From assembly GCA_019417145.1 (NCBI GenBank), contig DXVY01000072.1:1-7876 (forward strand): a stretch of 7,876 nt of DNA, in the 5' to 3' direction. Of this stretch, positions 1-6,116 are shown piece after piece. The notes beneath the pieces are model-generated. The model worked only from the letters and a program-made list of their open reading frames with translations. It did no database searches and was not told where the DNA came from. The DNA is from Clostridiales bacterium (GTDB lineage Bacteria; Bacillota; Clostridia; Oscillospirales; Acutalibacteraceae). How positions within the stretch are numbered: position 1 is the stretch's first letter; the number at the start of each line of letters is the position of its first letter. Position numbers and translations under genes: made by a program.

Positions 1-783
1 GGCGTGTCCACCGCCTGTCTGTATCCGATGGAAACCGAAAAGGCGTTGCGCGCGTTGGGGGAATCCGGCGTGCGGACCGCCGAGATATTCCTGAATAGCT
101 GGAGTGAGCTTTCGGAATCCTTTGTCCGGGAGCTGTCGGCAATACGAGAGGAATACGGTATGCGGATTACCTCCGTTCATCCCTTTACCTCCGGCCTGGA
201 ATCCTATATGCTCTTTTCCGGTTATATGCGCCGGTTCCAGGACTGCCGGGAGATTTATAAAAAATACGCCGCCGCGGCCGCCGCTCTGGGCGCCAAGTAT
301 ATCGTGCTGCACGGAGATCGGGTGGGCAATCGCCTGCCCGTGGAGGAGTACTGCCGGCGGTTCCTTTTGCTTCAGGAGGACGCGGCGGCATACGGCGCTG
401 TGCTGCTCCAGGAAAATGTGAACAAATACCGGGCGTCGGCCCCGGAATTTATCGAGACCCTGCGGCGGCTGTCCGGCGACGCCATATCCTTTGTTTTTGA
501 CATCAAGCAGTCCATACGCGCCGGATTCGGACCCAAGGCCGTACTGGATGCCATGGACGGGCGGGTTGCCCATGTCCACATCAGCGACCACAGCGAGGGT
601 GACGACTGCCTGCTCCCCGGCAGGGGCGCCTGTGATTTCCGGGCGCTTTTTTCCCAGCTGACGGCCCGCGGCTATGCCGGCGATTTTATGATAGAGGTAT
701 ACAGAGATGCCTTTTCGGGACCCGGCGAGCTTTCTCAGGCGGCCGCGTGGCTGAAGAAGGAATATCTCGCTGTCGCAACGTGA
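1..783 (+). CDS. Sugar phosphate isomerase/epimerase family protein (TIM barrel), 5'-truncated
   Basis: This is a TIM-barrel protein of the xylose isomerase-like / AP endonuclease family 2 superfamily, which isomerises or epimerises sugars or cyclitols using a divalent metal. A GTG at 4 could be read as a start, but the codon before it is Gly, and family members typically begin with a few more residues before G-V-S-T-A. The true start is therefore probably just outside the window. Counting from the GTG, conserved acids and histidines fall where the family puts metal and substrate ligands: E27, H59, H103 (VLHGD), E137 (QENV), D166 (FDIKQ), H190/H192 with D195 (HVHISD) and E231 (IEVYR). About 259 residues is close to full length. 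The exact substrate cannot be told. The stop is TGA at 781-783. The gene to its right has its own promoter, so this one probably ends an upstream operon. Confidence 0.82.
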   Translation, partial: GVSTACLYPMETEKALRALGESGVRTAEIFLNSWSELSESFVRELSAIREEYGMRITSVHPFTSGLESYMLFSGYMRRFQDCREIYKKYAAAAAALGAKYIVLHGDRVGNRLPVEEYCRRFLLLQEDAAAYGAVLLQENVNKYRASAPEFIETLRRLSGDAISFVFDIKQSIRAGFGPKAVLDAMDGRVAHVHISDHSEGDDCLLPGRGACDFRALFSQLTARGYAGDFMIEVYRDAFSGPGELSQAAAWLKKEYLAVAT

Positions 784-813
784 CAATATATAGCGCATCC
801 TATAGAAATCAGA

Positions 814-837
814 CACAATTCAGGAAAATTAATTGTG
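814..837. repeat. AT-rich inverted repeat downstream of the isomerase gene
   Basis: CACAATT (814-820) and AATTGTG (831-837) form a perfect 7-bp inverted repeat around a 10-base spacer. It is followed shortly by ATTTTT (841-846). It lies between the isomerase stop and the promoter at 857-885. It could be a weak terminator for the upstream gene or an operator for the downstream promoter. The stem has little G+C, so neither role is certain. Confidence 0.35.
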
Positions 838-856
838 GAAATTTTTGCTAGGTTCC

Positions 857-885
857 TTGACTCCGGCCGGTGGGTGGCTTATAAT
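857..885 (+). promoter_or_regulatory. Sigma-A-type promoter for the DUF6514-like gene
   Basis: The -35 box TTGACT (857-862) and the -10 box TATAAT (880-885) are separated by exactly 17 bases. This is near-perfect for a vegetative promoter. Transcription would start around 892, about 40 bases before the ATG at 932. Confidence 0.8.
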
Positions 886-931
886 TACCTGTGGCAGTTT
901 GTGATTCCTAGTCACTGTTAGGAGGGATGGG

Positions 932-1219
932 ATGCAGTCGGCACTTGACATGAGGGAGACGGACGTGTGCGAGCCCCCAAGGCGTCGTTACGCGCTTGTC
1001 GTTACTGAGTGCCAATCGGAAGAATGCGAAGGGGTGCCCGTTTACGGAATTCGCGTTTCCGACGGTGAGGAGCACGCCGAGGTGCTGGATCTTTCCAGCG
1101 ACCGAGTGTTGGTGGAGAAGCTGCTGACCAAAATTTGCTGCGCCGGCGTCGCGCCTGACCGCGCGATTTTGCTGGAGCTGGCTGAGGATTACCTAGAGGA
1201 GCTGCAGGATCTACGGTAA
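932..1219 (+). CDS. Small DUF6514-like hypothetical protein
   Basis: This is a 95-residue soluble protein without signal peptide or membrane segment. The ATG at 932 is preceded by TTAGGAGGG (918-926), a strong ribosome binding site. After a short polar N-terminus, the body reads Y-A-L-V-V-T-E, then a Y-G-I-R-V core strand, a 'DLSSDRVLVEKLL' segment, and an acidic C-terminal helix (LAEDYLEEL). This pattern, with Y-G-I, D-I/L-S and a final 'E-D-(Y/F)-L' motif, resembles the DUF6514 family of short Firmicutes proteins of unknown function. The assignment is from memory of the pattern. It appears monocistronic, with its own strong promoter and hairpins downstream. The combination of a strong promoter and a strong ribosome binding site suggests abundant expression. 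No function is proposed. Confidence 0.72.
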   Translation: MQSALDMRETDVCEPPRRRYALVVTECQSEECEGVPVYGIRVSDGEEHAEVLDLSSDRVLVEKLLTKICCAGVAPDRAILLELAEDYLEELQDLR

Positions 1220-1246
1220 TCGGAAGAGGAGAGGAAAAGGAAAAGG

Positions 1247-1266
1247 GCTTTGCGGGTGTGCAAAGC
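1247..1266 (+). repeat. Small hairpin after the DUF6514-like gene
   Basis: GCTTTGC (1247-1253) and GCAAAGC (1260-1266) form a perfect 7-bp stem with a 6-base loop, 28 bases after the stop codon. Only GGTTTC follows, so it is not a convincing terminator on its own. It may stabilise the transcript's 3' end. The rest of 1220-1357 shows nothing recognisable. Confidence 0.35.
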
Positions 1267-1357
1267 GGTTTCGGCGCAGACGTACTGGAGAATGGAACGA
1301 ACAGCCATTTACGGGAGAATGGTCCCGGAACCTCTCACAAAAGCGGCCGGTGGTAGG

Positions 1358-1406
1358 CAAGGGAAAGAGCCGTCCCCAAAGGGGACGGCTCTTTCCCTTG
1401 TTTATT
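1358..1406. terminator. Perfect 20-bp hairpin, likely terminator or REP-like element
   Basis: Bases 1358-1377 are exactly the reverse complement of 1381-1400, giving a 20-bp stem with no mismatch and a loop of AAA (1378-1380). The rightward transcript continues with TTTATT (1401-1406). The inner part, GCCGTCCCC-AAA-GGGGACGGC, resembles hairpins seen many times in some clostridial genomes. The element may therefore be a dispersed repeat doing duty as a terminator. It lies between convergent genes (DUF6514-like gene and oxidoreductase). Confidence 0.7.
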
Positions 1407-1556
1407 CATAGCGGCAGGGCGCCGGTTTTTTGTCGCACAATCAGAAATGCCCGTCCGAAAGACCCGGCGGCTGCGGCGGCAGAGGGGCGCTCCGACCGGA
1501 TACATGGGACGCCCCTGCCCGCCGGCAGGGGAGGGAAGGCGTGGGGCGGCCGCCCT

Positions 1557-2579
1557 TTACAGAATGACCTTGCGGCCGGTTTTGGCCGAACGGTAGATGC
1601 CGCAGATCATGGCCTGGGTCTGCAGCGCCTGCGCGCAGGAATCGGCCGCCACAGCGCCGCTGGGATCCCTGTAGAAGGCCTGGATCTGCCGGTAGTGGCT
1701 GAAGCCCCAATAGTCCCGGCCGCCGCCGAAGGCCGCGGCGTCCGCGCCGTCCTCGTCCGCCTCCTCTGTTTGGCCGTTATGGAGACGGACCACGCCCCGG
1801 GCGGCGTCCAGAAAGGCCGTGCCCTTCTCGCAGCATAGCTCCAGCTGGGTGCGGGCGTCGGTGGCGTAATTAACGGTGAGGTAAAAAAGCCCCTGGAGAC
1901 CGCTGGCAAAGGTCAGCAGCCCCTCCGCCGTGTCCTCCACTTCCACGGTTGTGTTGCCCCTATGGGCGATGGAGGCCGAAATTTCCCTGAGCTCCTCGCC
2001 GGATAGCCAGCGCATCAGGTCCAGCGTGTGGATGGCCTGATTGATGATCACGCCCCCGCCCTCTGTATCCCAGCGGCCCCGCCAGTCGGATGAATCGTAA
2101 TAGGCCTGGTCCCGCCGCCAGGTCACCTGGCAGCGCATACCCAGAATTTTGCCCAGGGCGCCGCTTTGCAGGGCTTCCCGGACCAGCCGGGAGCCGGGAT
2201 TGTAGCGATTTTGAAAGATCACGCCCAGCTGCCGCCCGGTATCCGCCGCCGTATCCCGCATGCGCTGGGCGTCGGCAAGGGCGATGGCCATGGGCTTTTC
2301 GGTCACAACGTCGGCGCCCTGCTCCATGGCGTAGACGGCCACGGGCGCGTGCAGGTAGTGGGGCAGGCAGATGTGCACGGCGTCCAGCCCCTCCTTTGCC
2401 AGCATTTCCTTATAGTCGGCGTAGGCGGGGCATCCATAGCTCCTGCCCGCAGCCTCGGCCTTCTCGGGCAGAATATCGCAGACGGCCGCCAGCTGCGTCT
2501 CCTCCATGTGCGCTAGGGGATGGGCGTGCATCCTGTATATGTTGCCGCATCCGATGATTCCCACTCGTTTGGTGTGCAT
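1557..2579 (-). CDS. Gfo/Idh/MocA family NAD(P)-dependent oxidoreductase
   Basis: This 340-residue enzyme has the standard two-domain layout of the Gfo/Idh/MocA family, which oxidises or reduces sugars, inositols and related compounds with NAD(P). The N-terminal Rossmann fold shows VGIIGCGN (residues 6-13) with the glycine-rich dinucleotide loop, followed by AAVCD (31-35). The E-K-P motif is at 94-96, with K95 the usual catalytic lysine. The C-terminal domain carries the conserved GGGVIINQAIHTLDL stretch (174-188), with H184 at the usual catalytic histidine. The Asp four residues before it in inositol dehydrogenase is Asn180 here. Length is typical and the frame is intact. The ATG at 2579 is preceded on the minus strand by GGAGAGGA (2589-2596). 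The substrate is unknown. The sugar isomerase-type gene at the left edge may be functionally related, but it is not in the same transcript. Confidence 0.9.
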   Translation of the reverse strand: MHTKRVGIIGCGNIYRMHAHPLAHMEETQLAAVCDILPEKAEAAGRSYGCPAYADYKEMLAKEGLDAVHICLPHYLHAPVAVYAMEQGADVVTEKPMAIALADAQRMRDTAADTGRQLGVIFQNRYNPGSRLVREALQSGALGKILGMRCQVTWRRDQAYYDSSDWRGRWDTEGGGVIINQAIHTLDLMRWLSGEELREISASIAHRGNTTVEVEDTAEGLLTFASGLQGLFYLTVNYATDARTQLELCCEKGTAFLDAARGVVRLHNGQTEEADEDGADAAAFGGGRDYWGFSHYRQIQAFYRDPSGAVAADSCAQALQTQAMICGIYRSAKTGRKVIL

Positions 2580-2614
2580 TTCTTTTCGTCCTCTCCGCTT
2601 TTTACATTATCTTC

Positions 2615-2643
2615 AGTGTACTATTTTATAGGGAAAATGTAAA
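2615..2643 (-). promoter_or_regulatory. Possible promoter of the Gfo/Idh/MocA gene
   Basis: On the minus strand, TTTACA (2643-2638) and TACACT (2620-2615) are 17 bases apart. That is 5/6 and 4/6 matches to the -35 and -10 consensus. The ribosome binding site and ATG follow about 20-40 bases later. The stretch is AT-rich and other -10-like words occur (GATAAT at 2611-2606, TATAAA at 2630-2625), so the exact choice is uncertain. Confidence 0.4.
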
Positions 2644-2689
2644 TGTGGAAAGCTTTAAAAAAGTTTGCAAATCGGTAACATTTCGATTG

Positions 2690-2713
2690 TAAGCTTAGGC
2701 TAACAAATGTTAG
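2690..2713. promoter_or_regulatory. DtxR/IdeR-type box upstream of the feo promoter
   Basis: Bases 2690-2708 (TAAGCTTAGGCTAACAAAT) match 15 of 19 positions of the DtxR/IdeR consensus TWAGGTTAGSCTAACCTWA, including the whole central TTAGSCTAA. A third half-site, TTAG (2710-2713), makes an overlapping perfect palindrome CTAACA-AA-TGTTAG (2700-2713). The site ends about 10-15 bases before the -35 box of the feo promoter. The match was counted by hand against the remembered consensus. Confidence 0.68.
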
Positions 2714-2722
2714 TCTCGGCTA

Positions 2723-2751
2723 TTGACAGAAATAGGCGGGCGTGGTACACT
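2723..2751 (+). promoter_or_regulatory. Sigma-A-type promoter of the feo operon
   Basis: A perfect -35 box TTGACA (2723-2728) and a -10 box TACACT (2746-2751) are separated by 17 bases. Transcription should start near 2758, about 42 bases before feoA1. It lies between two DtxR-like boxes, as expected for an iron-repressed promoter. Confidence 0.78.
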
Positions 2752-2764
2752 TTACTACGCGACA

Positions 2765-2784
2765 GTTAGCTGAAACTAACCAAG
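2765..2784. promoter_or_regulatory. Second DtxR-like box at the feo transcription start
   Basis: GTTAG (2765-2769) and CTAAC (2776-2780) form a 5-bp inverted repeat with a 6-base spacer. Aligned from 2766, the site matches 13 of 19 positions of the DtxR/IdeR consensus, with the outer left and inner right half-sites conserved. It lies just downstream of the predicted start of transcription and just ahead of the ribosome binding site, a position suited to blocking RNA polymerase. Confidence 0.58.
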
Positions 2785-2799
2785 GCGAGGGGGATTTGT

Positions 2800-3030
2800 G
2801 TGATGCCGTTGACGCTGGCGGAAATTGGAGAACAAAGTCGTATTGTTAGGATTACCGGGCGGGATAAGACCCGGCGGCATCTGGCCAACCTTGGGTTGGT
2901 GGAGGGCGAGAAAATCATGGTGGTATCCCGGCTGGCAGGCAATCTGATCCTCAGCGTGAAGGACAGCAGGCTGGCTCTGGATCGAGATATGGCAAGCAGA
3001 ATTTGGATCGAGAGAGGAGAATTAGGATGA
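2800..3030 (+). CDS. feoA: FeoA1, ferrous iron transport accessory protein
   Basis: This is a 76-residue single-domain SH3-like FeoA protein, a small cytosolic partner of the FeoB ferrous iron transporter. The family pattern is clear: a PLTLAEIGE opening, R-I-T-G-R-D, then RRHLANLGLVEGEKIMVVS (residues about 25-43), G-N-L-I-L-S-V-K-D-S-R-L-A-L and a hydrophobic end. Two adjacent starts are possible, GTG at 2800 or ATG at 2803, after the ribosome binding site AGGGGGA (2788-2794). Spacing favours ATG slightly, while many clostridial relatives begin M-M-P-L, so the GTG is kept. The stop overlaps the next gene's start (ATGA at 3027-3030), which indicates translational coupling to feoA2. It is the first gene after the DtxR-box-flanked promoter. 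Confidence 0.92.
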   Translation: MMPLTLAEIGEQSRIVRITGRDKTRRHLANLGLVEGEKIMVVSRLAGNLILSVKDSRLALDRDMASRIWIERGELG

Positions 3031-3248
3031 AGACATTGCGCGGCAGCAAGCCGGGGGACAGGGTGACGGTGGTGAAGCTGCATGGAGGCGGCGCTATCAA
3101 AAGGCGCATTATGGACATGGGGCTCACCAAGGGCGTCCAGGTTTTGGTGCGCAAGGTAGCCCCCTTGGGCGACCCGGTGGAGGTTTCGGTCCGGGGCTAT
3201 GAGCTCTCGCTCCGCAAGGCGGACGCGGAAATGATCGAGGTAGAGTAA
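3027..3248 (+). CDS. feoA: FeoA2, second ferrous iron transport accessory protein
   Basis: This is a 73-residue FeoA/SH3-like protein, clearly divergent from FeoA1. It shows the family core L-K/R-G-S-K-P-G-D-R-V, then IKRRIMDMGLTKGVQVLV, then APLGDPVEVSVRGYELSLRK, which is the more canonical FeoA form. An in-frame ATG at 3003 would add eight mostly charged residues. The ATG at 3027 is preferred because it overlaps the feoA1 stop as ATGA, has GAGAGGAGA (3011-3019) at good spacing, and gives the usual family length. Two FeoA proteins ahead of FeoB are common in Clostridia. Whether they form a heteromer or have separate partners is unknown. Confidence 0.92.
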   Translation: MKTLRGSKPGDRVTVVKLHGGGAIKRRIMDMGLTKGVQVLVRKVAPLGDPVEVSVRGYELSLRKADAEMIEVE

Positions 3249-3276
3249 GGCGCCGTTTCGGCGGACTGCCTTTTTT
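3247..3276 (+). terminator. Possible attenuator hairpin between feoA2 and feoB
   Basis: CGCCG (3251-3255) and CGGCG (3259-3263) form a 5-bp stem around TTT. An outer AAGG/CCTT pairing (3247-3250 with 3269-3272) can extend it across a bulge. Six T residues follow at 3271-3276. A second stem (3288-3295 with 3298-3305, one G-T pair) lies before the feoB ribosome binding site. Partial termination here would lower feoB relative to feoA. The bulge makes the terminator imperfect. Confidence 0.42.
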
Positions 3277-3332
3277 AAACTGGCGGCCGTCGCCCAAGGG
3301 CGGCGCGGCTGTGAAAGAGAGGAAAGAATCCT

Positions 3333-5846
3333 ATGAAATGGAAAATCGCCCTGGCGGGCAACCCGAACAGCGGTAAGACGACCCTGTTCAACGGTCTGAC
3401 CGGCGCCAATCAATTTGTTGGAAACTGGCCCGGCGTCACTGTGGAAAAAAAGGAAGGCAAGCTCAAAAAGCAGCCCGACGTCACCATCACCGACCTGCCC
3501 GGTATCTACTCCCTGTCCCCCTATACCCTGGAGGAGGTAGTGGCCCGGAATTATCTGATCGGCGAGCGGCCGGACGCCATCCTGAACATTGTGGACGGCA
3601 CCAATTTAGAGCGCAATCTGTATCTGACCACCCAGCTGCTGGAATTGGGCATTCCGGTGGTGGTGGCCGTCAATATGATGGACGTGGTGCGCAAGAACGG
3701 GGAGAAGATCGATGTAAACGAGCTGTCCCGGAAGCTGGGCTGCAAGGTCATGGAGATTTCCGCCTTGAAAGGAGAGGGCGTCATGGAGGCCGCCCAGGCC
3801 GCCGTGGCGGCTGCCAAAAGCGGCCATACAGCCCCGGCGCACACCTTCTCCGAACCGGTGGAGCGGGTCCTTACGCGTCTGGAGGAAAGGGTGGCCGGCA
3901 AGCCGGCCGAGCAGCGGCGCTGGTATGCCATCAAGCTTTTTGAGAGGGACGAAAAGGTCCTATCCCAGCTCGGCCTGGACGCCGGCCTTCTCGCGCGCAT
4001 GGAGGAGGACATAAAGGCCGTCGAGGATCAATTGGACGATGATGCGGAAAGCATTATTACCAGCGAGCGGTATACGTACATAGCCGGCATTATGCATGGC
4101 GTGCTTGGGCAGAAGAGGGGGCATGGAAAGCTTTCCACCTCCGACAAGATCGACCGGGTGGTCACCAACCGCTGGGCGGCCCTGCCCATCTTTGCGGTCA
4201 TTATGTTCTTCATCTACTATGTATCGGTCACCACCGTGGGCACCTGGGCCACCGACTGGGCCAATGACGGCCTGTTCGGCGACGGCTGGCATCTGTTCAC
4301 CATCGGTTCCAGCGCATACAACGACGACGCCGAGGAATACGGCGGCGCGTCGGCCGTAGTAGGCGGCTTTATGGCCGACGCCGCTGCAAACGGGATGGAC
4401 ACGGGCGACCTGGAGGCCGCGCTGGACACCGCGTCCGAGAACTTCAGCGAGGCGTCCGCGGCCGCCGCTTTGCAGACCTTTGCCGCACAGTATAATGCGG
4501 GCGATGAAATTACCTACAGCGTGGAGGACGAGGAGACGCTGGAGACCACCTATGAAACCGCCACGGGCGCTGACCTACAGGAAGCGGTCACGGTGCTGGG
4601 CGACTACGGCTATGCCGAGCCGGATCCGGCGGATTACGGGGTATGGGTTCCCGGTATCCCCGTGCTCATTGAAGACGGTCTGTCGGCCGTGCATTGCGCC
4701 GACTGGCTGTCCGGTCTGATCCTGGATGGTATCGTGGCCGGCGTGGGCGCGGTGCTGGGCTTTGTGCCCCAGATGCTGGTCCTGTTCATCTTCCTGGCCT
4801 TCCTGGAATCCTGCGGCTATATGGCCCGGGTCGCCTTTATCCTGGACCGGGTGTTCCGTAAATTTGGCCTTTCCGGCAAGTCCTTTATTCCCATCCTGGT
4901 GGGCACCGGCTGCGGCGTGCCCGGCATTATGGCCTCGCGCACAATCGAAAACGAACGAGATCGGCGCATGACGGTCATGACCACTACCTTCATCCCCTGC
5001 GGCGCCAAGCTGCCCTTTATCGCCATGGTCGCCGGCGCCATCTTCGGCGGAAATCCCTGGATCGCCCCCTCGGCCTACTTCCTGGGCATTGCCGCAATCA
5101 TCGTTTCGGGCATCATCCTGAAGAAAACTCGCCTGTTCCGGGGAGATCCCGCCCCCTTTGTCATGGAGCTTCCCGCCTACCACCTGCCCACGGTGGGCAC
5201 GGTGCTGCGCTCCATGTGGGAACGGGGTTGGTCCTTCATCAAAAAGGCCGGCACCATCATCCTGTTGTCCACCGTCCTGATCTGGTTCCTCTCCTTCTTT
5301 GGCTTTGTGGACGGACGGTTCACCATGCTGGCCGAGGATCAGCTGGACCAGAGCATCCTGGCCGCCATCGGCAACGCGGTATCCTGGATTTTTGCGCCCC
5401 TTGGCTGGGGCAACTGGCAGGCTACGGTCGCCACGGTCACCGGCCTTATCGCCAAGGAGAATATCGTGGGTACGCTGGGCATCCTCTACAGCGCCGGCGA
5501 GGGCACGGTATACGAAACCATGGGCGCGGCCTTCACCGCCCTTTCGGGGTACTCCTTCCTGGCCTTCAACCTGCTGTGCGCTCCCTGCTTTGCCGCTATG
5601 GGCGCCATCAAGCGTGAGATGAACAGCGTCAAGTGGTTCCTGATCGCCATTGGGTATCAATGCGGGTTCGCCTATCTGATCGGTTTGCTGATCTATCAGC
5701 TGGGTATGCTCTTCACCGGCCATTTCGGCGTCGGTTCCGTGGTGGCCATCCTCTTGCTGCTGGGTTTCCTCTTCCTCTTGTTCCGGCCGAACCGCGACCC
5801 CGCCGAGAGGAGCAGAAGGACTATGGCCGCCGGCAAAGCCGCATAA
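3333..5846 (+). CDS. feoB: FeoB ferrous iron transporter with a large acidic insertion
   Basis: FeoB is the inner-membrane Fe(II) transporter with a cytosolic G domain. The G motifs are all present: G1 GNPNSGKTT (residues 9-17, with N12 at the position linked to K+ activation in other FeoBs), G2 Thr36, G3 DLPG (54-57), G4 NMMD (114-117) and G5 SALKGEG (143-149). A helical linker precedes the first membrane segment at about 282-303. The membrane part has the conserved AGVGAVLGFVPQMLVLF region, ESCGYMAR (492-499), GTGCGVP (524-530), TTFIPCGAKLPF (551-562) and CAPC (749-752). The protein is 837 residues, longer than the roughly 770 of E. coli FeoB. The extra length is an acidic segment at about 321-453 with no Lys, Arg or His. 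The start at 3333 has GAGAGGA (3317-3323) upstream. Confidence 0.97.
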   Translation: MKWKIALAGNPNSGKTTLFNGLTGANQFVGNWPGVTVEKKEGKLKKQPDVTITDLPGIYSLSPYTLEEVVARNYLIGERPDAILNIVDGTNLERNLYLTTQLLELGIPVVVAVNMMDVVRKNGEKIDVNELSRKLGCKVMEISALKGEGVMEAAQAAVAAAKSGHTAPAHTFSEPVERVLTRLEERVAGKPAEQRRWYAIKLFERDEKVLSQLGLDAGLLARMEEDIKAVEDQLDDDAESIITSERYTYIAGIMHGVLGQKRGHGKLSTSDKIDRVVTNRWAALPIFAVIMFFIYYVSVTTVGTWATDWANDGLFGDGWHLFTIGSSAYNDDAEEYGGASAVVGGFMADAAANGMDTGDLEAALDTASENFSEASAAAALQTFAAQYNAGDEITYSVEDEETLETTYETATGADLQEAVTVLGDYGYAEPDPADYGVWVPGIPVLIEDGLSAVHCADWLSGLILDGIVAGVGAVLGFVPQMLVLFIFLAFLESCGYMARVAFILDRVFRKFGLSGKSFIPILVGTGCGVPGIMASRTIENERDRRMTVMTTTFIPCGAKLPFIAMVAGAIFGGNPWIAPSAYFLGIAAIIVSGIILKKTRLFRGDPAPFVMELPAYHLPTVGTVLRSMWERGWSFIKKAGTIILLSTVLIWFLSFFGFVDGRFTMLAEDQLDQSILAAIGNAVSWIFAPLGWGNWQATVATVTGLIAKENIVGTLGILYSAGEGTVYETMGAAFTALSGYSFLAFNLLCAPCFAAMGAIKREMNSVKWFLIAIGYQCGFAYLIGLLIYQLGMLFTGHFGVGSVVAILLLLGFLFLLFRPNRDPAERSRRTMAAGKAA

Positions 5847-5858
5847 GGAGTGATGTAT

Positions 5859-6023
5859 ATGGACCTTGCAACGGGTATTGTTTTAGGCATTGTGATCCTT
5901 TTGCTGGCGGCGGCGCTTATAGCCGTCGTCCGCCAGAAGAAAAAGGGCGGCTGCGTGGGCTGCAGCGGCGGCAAGGACGGTTGCGCCTGCTGCCACGGAG
6001 CATGCGCGCATCATAAAAAATAG
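5859..6023 (+). CDS. FeoB-associated Cys-rich membrane protein
   Basis: This is a 54-residue protein in the pattern of the FeoB-associated Cys-rich membrane proteins found after feoB in many Firmicutes. One N-terminal membrane segment (about residues 5-24) is followed by a basic stop-transfer RQKKK (25-29), which places the C-terminus in the cytosol. The tail has six cysteines (C32, C35, C42, C44, C45, C49) and three histidines (H46, H51, H52), a likely metal-binding end. The ribosome binding site TAAGGAG (5844-5850) contains the feoB stop codon and is 8 bases from the ATG at 5859. An in-frame ATG at 5853 is only 2 bases away and too close. It may take Fe(II) from FeoB or help assemble it. 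That role is inferred from position and cysteines. Confidence 0.9.
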   Translation: MDLATGIVLGIVILLLAAALIAVVRQKKKGGCVGCSGGKDGCACCHGACAHHKK

Positions 6024-6031
6024 AAATCATC

Positions 6032-6062
6032 CCGCCCGCGGCCGGTTAACAGCCGCGGGCGG
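6032..6062. repeat. Perfect 11-bp GC hairpin after the feo genes
   Basis: CCGCCCGCGGC (6032-6042) and GCCGCGGGCGG (6052-6062) are exact reverse complements around a 9-base loop (CGGTTAACA). The stem is entirely G and C. It begins 8 bases after the stop of the Cys-rich protein. No T run follows on the plus strand, so it is more likely a 3' stabiliser or a partial, Rho-assisted stop than a standard intrinsic terminator. Confidence 0.5.
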
Positions 6063-6116
6063 AAGAATCCAAGAGACAAAGATGATTAGCGTTTTTATTG
6101 AAGGGATGATAGGTGG

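Noticed and set aside
1350..1838. Plus-strand open frame of 162 codons over the hairpin and the end of the oxidoreductase
   Set aside because: It runs through a perfect hairpin and antisense to a well-supported Gfo/Idh/MocA gene, with Ala/Arg/Gly-rich low-information protein sequence.
2670..2688. Inverted repeat AATCG-N9-CGATT in the divergent control region
   Set aside because: Only 5 bp with a 9-base spacer in AT-rich DNA; likely by chance and not clearly placed relative to either promoter.
3003..3026. Earlier in-frame start for feoA2
   Set aside because: It would add eight charged residues, overlap feoA1 by 28 bases and lacks a good ribosome binding site, while ATG 3027 has both good spacing and the ATGA overlap.
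4575..5723. Long open frame of 382 codons on the minus strand within feoB
   Set aside because: It is antisense to an intact, fully conserved FeoB coding region, is rich in Gly/Asp/His/Gln as expected of a shadow of a GC-rich gene, and has no family pattern.
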